Assembly (NCBI GenBank): GCA_937900565.1
Contig: CALCFG010000002.1
Coordinates: 1 to 10,555, forward strand
Source of the DNA: an uncultured Erysipelotrichaceae bacterium
GTDB lineage: Bacteria; Bacillota_I; Bacilli_A; Erysipelotrichales; Erysipelotrichaceae
Direction: 5' to 3'
DNA length: 10,555 nucleotides
Shown: positions 1 to 5,515 of the stretch, piece by piece
Layout of the letters: every line of letters begins with the position of its first letter
Position numbering within the stretch: the stretch's first letter is position 1
Made by a program: the position numbers and the translations under genes
The notes under the pieces: generated by a model
What the model saw: the letters and a program-made list of their open reading frames with translations, nothing else
Told to the model about the DNA's origin: nothing
Databases searched by the model: none

Positions 1-27
1 ATATTTTTATCTAAATCTCCCGCTAAA

Positions 28-55
28 AGTATAGATTAAAAATTTCTTTTGTCAA
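28..55 (-). promoter_or_regulatory. Sigma-A type promoter for a unit beyond the left edge
   Basis: On the minus strand there is a perfect -35 TTGACA (50-55), a 16-base spacer and a -10 TATACT (28-33), one mismatch from TATAAT. It lies after the stop of the last comG gene and points out of the window, so it should drive the next gene downstream. The predicted transcript would begin near position 20 with GCGGGAGA. No start codon is visible before the edge. Function of the unit is unknown. Confidence 0.7.
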
Positions 56-92
56 ATAAGATTTGGCTAGGGTACTCCAAAATTAATGGCTT

Positions 93-452
93 TTACCAAG
101 AGTATTTAATACTTTCAATATGTAAGCTTAAATCATTTAGATCAAAATTATATTCGATGCTTACCCCTTGGTTTCCATAGATTTGTGCCATACCTAAACT
201 TTCTTGATAATCATTTATACCTTCCACACTAATGGAATTAAAGCTTGCACTATAGTCTTCATTATGATTCATTGTTTCACAATATATAAAAGCTAAAGCA
301 TGATTTAAAGAACCAATATCCTCACTTAGGTATTCTAACATTTCCATTGTTTGCAATTGAAAACGAAAACTTTCCAATTGGGCACTGACCAATGTTGCAA
401 TCAATAGTAAGTAATAAAGAAACAGTGCGCTGGTAAATCCTTTAATCTTCAT
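93..452 (-). CDS. Minor pseudopilin-like protein, ComGG position
   Basis: A 119-aa protein and last gene of the comG operon. The N-terminus has a short basic leader with a prepilin peptidase-like site, KIKGFTSA, followed by a hydrophobic stretch (about residues 8-24), the usual layout of pseudopilins that are cut after Gly and inserted by their helix. The Glu at +5 of the mature protein is absent (Leu there). The rest is a small soluble domain with no motif I recognise. The ATG at 452 overlaps the end of the preceding gene by 11 bases, with no clear Shine-Dalgarno, which implies translational coupling. Position, size and the leader fit ComGG, a fast-evolving minor pseudopilin; sequence alone would not name it. 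Role by inference: tip or priming component of the competence pseudopilus at the membrane. Confidence 0.75.
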   Translation of the reverse strand: MKIKGFTSALFLYYLLLIATLVSAQLESFRFQLQTMEMLEYLSEDIGSLNHALAFIYCETMNHNEDYSASFNSISVEGINDYQESLGMAQIYGNQGVSIEYNFDLNDLSLHIESIKYSW

Positions 453-837
453 ACGCTAATGCTATGGTTTGCTCAATTTCGTCAATCGTAATATCCATTA
501 ACCAAATAGTACCATTTTGATAAAAATTAACAGCATCAACATGCAATGCAAAATATTGCGCACCTGGAGTTAATACAAGATGATCGTCAATTTGTTTTAA
601 TGTATAATCTTGATCTTCATAGTTAAAATACAATGCACTACCATCACTTTCTAAATCTGTTGCAAAAGCCAATTTATATTGCAACAAGTAAATATCTTTA
701 CTATTACCCACTGAATAATTAATTTGATTTGTTCGTGATAGTACATGCATTAAGGCGTTTAAATTAATCGCTGAAATACTTAAGATGGTTAACATGAATA
801 GCGCGGAAATTAACGTAAATCCCTTTACTTTAATCAA
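442..837 (-). CDS. comGF: ComGF-like minor pseudopilin
   Basis: A 131-aa protein if started at TTG 837. This start gives the expected short leader MIKVKGFTLIS followed by a hydrophobic helix, and overlaps the stop of the preceding gene by 8 bases, with a purine-rich GGAAGAAG a few bases upstream. An ATG at 933 in the same frame would add 32 residues lying entirely inside the upstream gene and spoil the leader, so I reject it. After the helix comes a domain of alternating short beta segments (LYFNYEDQDYTL, HLVLTPGAQYFALHV, GTIWLMDITID) as in the ComGF family, which is about 125 aa in Bacillus. Position +5 is Ser rather than Glu. Predicted minor component of the competence pseudopilus; family assignment is moderate, operon position strengthens it. 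Confidence 0.78.
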   Translation of the reverse strand: MIKVKGFTLISALFMLTILSISAINLNALMHVLSRTNQINYSVGNSKDIYLLQYKLAFATDLESDGSALYFNYEDQDYTLKQIDDHLVLTPGAQYFALHVDAVNFYQNGTIWLMDITIDEIEQTIALAYED

Positions 838-1072
838 ACACTTCTTCCAATTCACTTTCTTCAGTACTTTCTGTTTCAATGGGTTCAATAATACAGGTAT
901 CAATTTGCAGCATTTGATCATAAATTGCTTCATTGATTTTCATTTGCTTTTGTTCAATTACTTCATCAAAATGCATTCTTACCAAACTAAAGCCAAATAA
1001 TATCACTGCACTAACACTGCAAATTGCAAGGCCAATTAAACCATCTACTTCAATAAAAGCTTTATTCTTCAT
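830..1072 (-). CDS. Small pseudopilin-like protein, ComGE position
   Basis: An 80-aa protein between the ComGD-like and ComGF-like genes. The start ATG overlaps the upstream stop as ATGA (4 bases). The N-terminus MKNKAFIEVDGLIGLAI resembles a prepilin signal but is altered: Ala instead of Gly at the cleavage position and Asp instead of Glu at +5, then a hydrophobic helix to about residue 31. The C-terminal 20 residues are strongly acidic (many Glu). ComGE proteins are short and poorly conserved, so the call rests on gene order, size and the helix. It may act as a minor pseudopilin in the competence pilus; whether prepilin peptidase cuts it is open. Confidence 0.7.
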   Translation of the reverse strand: MKNKAFIEVDGLIGLAICSVSAVILFGFSLVRMHFDEVIEQKQMKINEAIYDQMLQIDTCIIEPIETESTEESELEEVFD

Positions 1073-1377
1073 TCGATGTTACCGTTACCTAAATGAACGA
1101 TCAACTCTCTATTCCCACAATGAACAGCCTGTGCTTTATTAACTGTTCCCGATGGATAATAAAATAATTCATTAAAATCACATCCTTCAATACTTTCCAT
1201 GTTTTGATAACTTTGATCAAATATGGAAAGTACTTGCGTATACAGTGCTTTACCATAAAATATATGGGAAATACCCAAATGAATGGGGCGCACCATAACG
1301 GAAGTAAACAGTGAAGTAATGGAAGCGATTGCTAAAGCAATCAAACATTGAATCATGGTAAAACCTTTAACCTGCAA
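1069..1377 (-). CDS. comGD: ComGD-like minor pseudopilin
   Basis: A 102-aa protein with leader MQVKGF, cleavage motif KGFTMIQ and hydrophobic helix (about residues 5-28), then a soluble domain ending in GNGNIE, similar to the glycine-rich end of ComGD/GspH-like minor pseudopilins. I start it at TTG 1377 because a clear GGAGGG lies 7 bases upstream; a GTG at 1392 is in frame but overlaps that ribosome site. The gene overlaps comGC by 11 bases. Gln replaces the usual Glu at +5. Two Cys (about residues 66 and 87) could form a disulfide outside the membrane. Predicted to be processed by ComC-type prepilin peptidase and to join the competence pseudopilus. Confidence 0.8.
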   Translation of the reverse strand: MQVKGFTMIQCLIALAIASITSLFTSVMVRPIHLGISHIFYGKALYTQVLSIFDQSYQNMESIEGCDFNELFYYPSGTVNKAQAVHCGNRELIVHLGNGNIE

Positions 1378-1663
1378 TTGCTTGCCCTCCACTTATACTA
1401 ATGGAACGACCATCTGCACATTGTGCTTGATCTTCACTCAAAAAACCGGCGTCAATTAATTCCGAAACACTATTCGGATATACATCATATTCCAATTTAA
1501 ACTCTAGGATTGCTGCATCTACCACTTTTACCAATGAATCACATCCTTTTTGATCCACAACTGACATAACTTTTTGAATATTAGGAACTGCCAATAAATA
1601 AACAATGGATATTACTGCAACAACAATGATCATTTCCAATAATGTAAAACCTTTAACTTTCAT
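1367..1663 (-). CDS. comGC: ComGC, major competence pseudopilin
   Basis: A 98-aa protein with a textbook class III prepilin signal: basic leader MKVKG, cleavage before Phe, FTLLE with Glu at +5, and a hydrophobic helix to about residue 27. ComGC is the main subunit of the competence pseudopilus that pulls DNA through the wall. Two Cys, residues 41 and 82, match the disulfide pair known in Bacillus ComGC. Length equals the family's usual 95-110 aa. ATG 1663 is preceded by AAAGGGG at good spacing, and the gene follows comGB after 16 bases. It is the only pseudopilin in this operon that retains Glu +5. Confidence 0.93.
   Translation of the reverse strand: MKVKGFTLLEMIIVVAVISIVYLLAVPNIQKVMSVVDQKGCDSLVKVVDAAILEFKLEYDVYPNSVSELIDAGFLSEDQAQCADGRSISISGGQAIAG
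1385..1390 (-). promoter_or_regulatory. Shine-Dalgarno inside the comGC end, sets comGD start
   Basis: GGAGGG lies within the last codons of comGC and is 7 bases upstream of TTG 1377. It supports the TTG start of the ComGD-like gene over the in-frame GTG at 1392. Confidence 0.6.
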
Positions 1664-1679
1664 ACCTTCCCCTTTACTT

Positions 1680-2720
1680 CTACAGTGTTGTCATTATTTG
1701 CATTGGTAAGAATAACACTTGATAAATACATACAATTAATCCACCCATCAATAAATAAGTTACGGTTTGGATAAATTTTGCGCTTTGACGACATTTCCTT
1801 TGAATTAAATCGGAGCAACTTGTTTGATATGCATCCAATGCTTCCGATACTGAATTTGAATACATAGATAGTTCAATAAAGCGAATTAAGGTATCATCCA
1901 AACAGGTAGCGTGTAAGGCATTAATAAAACTATTTCCTTGTTGCAACGCTTCGTGAATCATCGATGCGATTAATGACACTAAATAATCTTTACTTCTTAA
2001 CATAACAGATATAGTTTGGTACGTATTAACCCCTTGTTTTAAACAAGCATTAAACACTAAAGCAAAATCATAAGAAACTTTCAAAACCAATAAGTTCTTC
2101 TTTGTATTATTAATATGCATCAATAAAAAACGATTAACTTTAGGTATACTTAATAAAATAACTAGCAATGTTAAAATTATGATTATTAAACTCAAAGTAA
2201 AAATGCTGATAGATAAAAACAAATCCAAGTAAGTTAACCAAGGTAATTCTTGATGAAAACTATTTGCCATTTGTTCCATAATTTCTATTCCATATGCTTT
2301 AAATAGCACCAATCCTACGCATGATAATAGGATTAATAAAACAGATGGTAAAACATTTTTAAGCCAATATTGGCTCATTTGACGATTCAACAAAGCTAAC
2401 GCGTGGCATTGTTTTAAACATTTACTTAATGATAATACTTCGATAAATGTAAGGAAACTCTTTTGATAGTCTTTTGGTAAGATTGGATAAAGTGCTTCTT
2501 CGATCGGAATGCCATTTTCTAACTTATCTTTGACTTGATTGAATAATTTTTCATTCTTTTGTGTCTTTAATATGCGTTGTATTAAATCAAAAGGATATCC
2601 GCCTTCCAATAATGTAGTCATTACAATGCAATCGGTATGATCTAATCGTTTGGGTAATAATTCAATATGCAATATTTTTTTGATAGCTAAGTAACGCGAG
2701 TTTATTTGCCAATGTTTCAT
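1680..2720 (-). CDS. comGB: ComGB, type II secretion F-like membrane platform protein
   Basis: About 346 aa with the T2SF/PilC layout: a cytoplasmic N-terminal helical domain beginning near TTLLEGGY, a membrane segment at about 123-145, a second at 163-191, a second T2SF domain (FNACLKQGVNTYQTISVM) and a C-terminal membrane helix at about 316-340. It forms the inner-membrane base on which the competence pseudopilus is assembled and partners the ATPase ComGA. B. subtilis ComGB is of similar length. The start is uncertain: ATG 2720 overlaps comGA by 59 bases without a clear ribosome site; TTG 2744 and TTG 2672 (just before the comGA stop) are alternatives. Family call is firm, start is not. Confidence 0.9.
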   Translation of the reverse strand: MKHWQINSRYLAIKKILHIELLPKRLDHTDCIVMTTLLEGGYPFDLIQRILKTQKNEKLFNQVKDKLENGIPIEEALYPILPKDYQKSFLTFIEVLSLSKCLKQCHALALLNRQMSQYWLKNVLPSVLLILLSCVGLVLFKAYGIEIMEQMANSFHQELPWLTYLDLFLSISIFTLSLIIIILTLLVILLSIPKVNRFLLMHINNTKKNLLVLKVSYDFALVFNACLKQGVNTYQTISVMLRSKDYLVSLIASMIHEALQQGNSFINALHATCLDDTLIRFIELSMYSNSVSEALDAYQTSCSDLIQRKCRQSAKFIQTVTYLLMGGLIVCIYQVLFLPMQIMTTL

Positions 2721-3615
2721 ATTCAATCGTTTTTGTTTGAGCAAAATTCATTATTTTCGCTTCATCCAAATATTCAACTACACTAAATTTAATATTTCGG
2801 GATAATTCAGATACCAAGCATTGACACGTTATCACAGTTAATACTTGAAAAAATTGATCAGGATCTACACCAAGATCCAGCATGCGATAAAGCGCTGCAA
2901 CGCAATTTGTAGCATGCAATGTGGTAATGACCAAATGTCCAGTTAACGCCGATCGAATGGCCATTTTAGCTGCGACTTCATCTCTAATTTCGCCAATAAA
3001 GATAATATCAGGATCATGGCGCATGATTTGTTTAATCGCATTTGCATACGTTAATCCATTGGCTTCATTGACTTGCACTTGCATAATAGATGGATAATAA
3101 ATTTCAATTGGATCTTCAATGCTATATATCTTTCGTTGTTTAAATGCATTTAATAACGAATAAGCCGTGGTTGTTTTACCTGAACCCGTAGCACCCGTTA
3201 ACAGAATTAATCCATTTTTAAGTGTTAATAGTTGATGATACATCTCAAGTGCTTGTTGATCATAAGTAAGTTTATCTAACGGAATAAAATTACCTTGATT
3301 TAAGATACGTAATACCCCTGCTTGGCGAAAACGAGTGGATAATAAAGCAAAGCGACAAGCTATCTTTTTGTTATTAACTTCCACTTCAAATGAACCACTT
3401 TGCGGACTTGCCATATTGCTTAATTCGCAATGAGAAATGTATTTTAAATAATGGAATAAGCGTTGATCAACTTTTATCGTGCTTGTTGGCACAGATTGCA
3501 ATGCTCCGTTAATACGCCATTCGATTACGCATTGCGTTTCCACAAGCGTCAAATGAATATCACTGGCATTATTCACTAATGCAAGTGACAATAAGCGGTT
3601 TAACGCTTCTTTCAT
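2662..3615 (-). CDS. comGA: ComGA, pseudopilus assembly ATPase
   Basis: A 317-aa member of the GspE/PulE/PilB secretion ATPase family that powers assembly of the competence pseudopilus from the cytoplasmic face. Visible motifs: Walker A GATGSGKT (141-148), Asp box YSIEDPIE (164-171), Walker B IIFIGEIRDE (204-213) and His box TGHLVITTLHA (225-235). The N-terminal ASDIHL motif is typical. The C-terminal CxxC/CxxC zinc motif found in many GspE proteins is absent and the tail is short (B. subtilis ComGA is about 356 aa). ATG 3615 has AAAGGAGG directly upstream; a TTG at 3630 would lie over that site. First gene of the seven-gene operon. Confidence 0.95.
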   Translation of the reverse strand: MKEALNRLLSLALVNNASDIHLTLVETQCVIEWRINGALQSVPTSTIKVDQRLFHYLKYISHCELSNMASPQSGSFEVEVNNKKIACRFALLSTRFRQAGVLRILNQGNFIPLDKLTYDQQALEMYHQLLTLKNGLILLTGATGSGKTTTAYSLLNAFKQRKIYSIEDPIEIYYPSIMQVQVNEANGLTYANAIKQIMRHDPDIIFIGEIRDEVAAKMAIRSALTGHLVITTLHATNCVAALYRMLDLGVDPDQFFQVLTVITCQCLVSELSRNIKFSVVEYLDEAKIMNFAQTKTIEYETLANKLALLSYQKNIAY

Positions 3616-3618
3616 TGC

Positions 3619-3627
3619 TCCTCCTTT
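3619..3627 (-). promoter_or_regulatory. Strong Shine-Dalgarno of comGA
   Basis: AAAGGAGGA ends 3 bases before ATG 3615, with its GGAGG core about 4-5 bases from the start. It fixes the comGA start and excludes the upstream in-frame TTG. Confidence 0.8.
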
Positions 3628-3660
3628 CAAATCATAAGAGCAAGGAAACCATACACAAAC

Positions 3661-3692
3661 TTAAAAAAAGATTGAATTACTTCAACCTTTTT
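3661..3692 (-). terminator. Intrinsic terminator after the metallo-hydrolase gene
   Basis: On the minus strand AAAAAGGTTGAA pairs with TTCAATCTTTTT (one G-T wobble) around a four-base loop GTAA, followed by a run of T. It lies just after the stop of the hydrolase gene and separates it from comG, so comG should have its own promoter or depend on read-through. Confidence 0.8.
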
Positions 3693-3704
3693 ATAATTAA
3701 CTAT

Positions 3705-4331
3705 TTAACGACCAATTAAATGAATTAGCCATGGGTTATAATGCCGTTCGTTACCAATGGTTGTTGCACTACCATGGCCAGGATAGACAATCGTATCGTC
3801 ATTAAATTGTTTGAATAAACGCAATGATTGCTGCATTGCTTTATCACTACCGCCCACTAAATCACATCGCCCAATACTATCTTTAAATAAGACATCACCC
3901 GTAAACAATTGATGATCAATTTCATAAATGACACTTCCCTTAGAATGTCCTGGCATAGAAAAGGTTTCAACATTAAAATTTCCAAAAGTATAATGTCCTG
4001 AATCAATATCATTAAGTGATTGTTGTGATATATAGGAAATATCCATTAAATGTTGACTGGAAAATATCGTCGCATCGCCACTCACGAAATCCCAATCATT
4101 ATGATTGCAATAGATTGGTGCGTTAGGGTAAAGTCGATGCAATGCATTTAGGCCAAGGAAATGGTCATAATGACCATGAGTTAATAAGATGGCTTTTAAT
4201 TGCGTACCACTTAATGTATGTTGGATTCGACCATCAGTACAAGATGGGTCAATAACGATACTTTGATTATCTTGAATCAATACATATGTATTATTATCAC
4301 TGGATTTAACATTAATTGTTGTTACTTGCAT
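3705..4331 (-). CDS. Metallo-beta-lactamase fold hydrolase (glyoxalase II / YqgX-like)
   Basis: A 208-aa cytoplasmic protein with the binuclear metal site of the MBL fold: THGHYDH (51-57), His in MPGHSKG (129), Asp in FTGDVLF (146) and His in YPGHG (186). The C-terminal layout (GRCDLVGGS, then YPGHGSATTIGNE) matches short hydroxyacylglutathione hydrolase-like proteins such as Bacillus YqgX, whose gene lies near comG in B. subtilis as I recall. Likely reaction is hydrolysis of a thioester or related ester; the true substrate cannot be read from sequence. ATG 4331 is chosen because GGAGA lies 5 bases upstream. An in-frame ATG at 4403 would sit within the rpmG terminator and add an atypical leader. 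Confidence 0.88.
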   Translation of the reverse strand: MQVTTINVKSSDNNTYVLIQDNQSIVIDPSCTDGRIQHTLSGTQLKAILLTHGHYDHFLGLNALHRLYPNAPIYCNHNDWDFVSGDATIFSSQHLMDISYISQQSLNDIDSGHYTFGNFNVETFSMPGHSKGSVIYEIDHQLFTGDVLFKDSIGRCDLVGGSDKAMQQSLRLFKQFNDDTIVYPGHGSATTIGNERHYNPWLIHLIGR

Positions 4332-4350
4332 ATTTTCTCCATATCTTAAT

Positions 4351-4382
4351 CTTTCATTAAATAATACTTTCATTAAATAATA
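4351..4382. repeat. 16-bp perfect tandem duplication
   Basis: The unit CTTTCATTAAATAATA occurs twice in direct succession (4351-4366 and 4367-4382), between the rpmG terminator and the ribosome site of the hydrolase gene. On the transcribed strand each copy begins TATTAT, like a -10 box, but no convincing -35 was found at proper distance. It may be a recent replication-slippage duplication. Confidence 0.9.
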
Positions 4383-4407
4383 GAAAAGCGATACATAATG
4401 CATCGCT
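4380..4407 (-). terminator. Intrinsic terminator of rpmG
   Basis: On the minus strand GCGATGCA pairs with TGTATCGC around the loop TTA (4388-4406), with one G-T wobble, and is followed by TTTTCTATTATTT. It starts 8 bases after the rpmG stop. Confidence 0.8.
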
Positions 4408-4414
4408 AATTTTT

Positions 4415-4567
4415 CTATTTCTTTTCTTTATGCAATGTTTTTTTGCGACATACAGGGCAATATTTTTGAGTTTCTAATTTTTCTGTATGTTTTTTCTTGT
4501 TACGTGTAGAAATGTAATTTTCTTCACCACAAACTGAACACTTTAAAGTGATATTTTCTCTAGGCAT
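4415..4567 (-). CDS. rpmG: 50S ribosomal protein L33, zinc-binding type
   Basis: A 50-aa protein beginning MPRENITLKC and rich in Lys/Arg. It has the L33 zinc ribbon CSVC (10-13) and CPVC (37-40), and the family core YISTRNKKKHTEKLETQKYC (19 residues before the second Cys pair are typical). L33 binds 23S rRNA near the E site of the large subunit. The zinc-bearing form is often accompanied elsewhere in Firmicutes by a zinc-free paralog under zinc control; no Zur box is evident here. ATG 4567 has GGAGGTGG (4571-4578) upstream, a strong ribosome site. It has its own promoter and terminator. Confidence 0.96.
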   Translation of the reverse strand: MPRENITLKCSVCGEENYISTRNKKKHTEKLETQKYCPVCRKKTLHKEKK

Positions 4568-4595
4568 AATCCACCTCCAATTTTGTTGCTAATAA

Positions 4596-4624
4596 ATAAT
4601 AGCAAATTTAAATTGCATAAGCAA
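4596..4624 (-). promoter_or_regulatory. Probable rpmG promoter with extended -10
   Basis: On the minus strand TTGCTT (4619-4624), a 17-base spacer and TATTAT (4596-4601). The -10 is preceded by TGC, giving the TGn extended -10 motif. It lies about 30 bases before the rpmG start. No clear terminator was seen between purC and this promoter, so read-through from purC is possible. Confidence 0.6.
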
Positions 4625-4658
4625 ATACAATTTCTATTCACCGTTAAGAATTTATCGA

Positions 4659-5348
4659 TTATTCAGCAAAGAACAATTGAGATAACGTCATTGGATCAAC
4701 ATATGAGCCATCTTTATAAACACGCATGTTTCCAGAAGCGACTTCATCAATTAACATGACATTTCCATCAGCATCATAACCAAATTCAAATTTAATGTCA
4801 TATAATACTAAGCCTTTCGCTTTTAAATCATCGGCAACAATTTGTGTAATTTGTTGTGTCATTGATTTAATATCATCGTATTGTTTTTCACTTAAAACTT
4901 TTAATGCAACCAAGCCATCTTTGGTAACGAGTGGATCTCCTTTTGCATCATTTTTGAATGTAGTTTCCACATAAGCTGGTAAATCAGCACCTTCTTCAAT
5001 GTATTCACCATAACGACGAATAAAACTTCCCACAGCTTTATGACGGCAAATAACTTCTAAACCATGTCCAAATACTTTGGCTGGCAATACTTCCATTGTT
5101 GTATTGGCTAAATCTGCACTTACATAATGTGTTTTAATGCCAGCAGCATTAATTTTTTCGAAGAAATAAATAGACATTCTTAAATTAACATCGCCCACAC
5201 CTTCGATAGTTAATCCAACGGAGTTTTCTCCTGGATCAAAGACACCGTCTTTACCAGTACAATCGTCTTTAAACTTTAATAAGTAATGACCATTGTCCAA
5301 TGCATACACATTTTTTGTTTTACCTGAATAAACTAAATTTTGACTCAT
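4659..5348 (-). CDS. purC: SAICAR synthetase (phosphoribosylaminoimidazole-succinocarboxamide synthase)
   Basis: A 229-aa enzyme of de novo purine synthesis that joins CAIR and aspartate using ATP to give SAICAR. It starts with the nucleotide-binding GKTKNVY (9-15), carries EVICRHKAVGSF (98-109) and LYDIKFEFG (182-190), both close to the family signatures, and ends with LIDEVASGNMRV (199-210). The last motif reads SGN where many PurC proteins have SPD; the following Arg is kept. Length fits the short bacterial form (about 230-245 aa). ATG 5348 has GGAG 9 bases upstream. It stands alone, not in a pur operon, with its own promoter. No purine riboswitch or PurR box was recognised upstream. Confidence 0.95.
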   Translation of the reverse strand: MSQNLVYSGKTKNVYALDNGHYLLKFKDDCTGKDGVFDPGENSVGLTIEGVGDVNLRMSIYFFEKINAAGIKTHYVSADLANTTMEVLPAKVFGHGLEVICRHKAVGSFIRRYGEYIEEGADLPAYVETTFKNDAKGDPLVTKDGLVALKVLSEKQYDDIKSMTQQITQIVADDLKAKGLVLYDIKFEFGYDADGNVMLIDEVASGNMRVYKDGSYVDPMTLSQLFFAE

Positions 5349-5371
5349 ATATTTTTACTCCTAACAAAAAT

Positions 5372-5399
5372 ATTATATTTAACAATTTAATCCATGCAA
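5372..5399 (-). promoter_or_regulatory. purC promoter
   Basis: On the minus strand TTGCAT (5394-5399), a 16-base spacer and a perfect TATAAT (5372-5377), 23 bases upstream of the purC start codon. The -35 is weak. The remaining upstream stretch to the terminator is AT-rich with a short AAATGCATTT palindrome and no riboswitch-like structure that I can see. Confidence 0.65.
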
Positions 5400-5454
5400 G
5401 CAAAATATTTACTTTTTTTAGTGAAAATCAAATGCATTTTTATTAAGACAGATC

Positions 5455-5504
5455 AAAGAAAAAGTGAACTCAATGAATTATTAATCAATTCGGTAAGTTC
5501 ACTT
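5455..5504 (-). terminator. Intrinsic terminator of the ankyrin/EF-G-like operon
   Basis: On the minus strand AAGTGAACT (5496-5504) pairs perfectly with AGTTCACTT (5462-5470), with an inner GAATT/AATTC stem in the loop, followed by TTTTTCTTT. It lies 12 bases after the stop of the EF-G paralog. Confidence 0.85.
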
Positions 5505-5515
5505 AAATATACAAA

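Noticed and set aside
56..92. Terminator after the last comG gene
   Set aside because: A short TTTGG/CCAAA pairing exists but there is no adequate stem or T-run.
838..933. N-terminal extension of the ComGF-like protein from ATG 933
   Set aside because: It would lie wholly within the upstream gene and put 32 residues before the prepilin leader; TTG 837 gives the standard leader.
785..1142. Plus-strand ORFs at 785-1000 and 933-1142
   Set aside because: They lie antisense to comGE/comGF/comGD, lack ribosome sites and have composition of a shadow frame.
4332..4403. N-terminal extension of the MBL hydrolase from ATG 4403
   Set aside because: It begins inside the rpmG terminator hairpin and covers the tandem repeat; ATG 4331 has a proper ribosome site.
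5400..5455. Possible purine riboswitch or PurR box before purC
   Set aside because: No conserved riboswitch core or PurBox-like pair is visible; only AT-rich sequence and a short palindrome.
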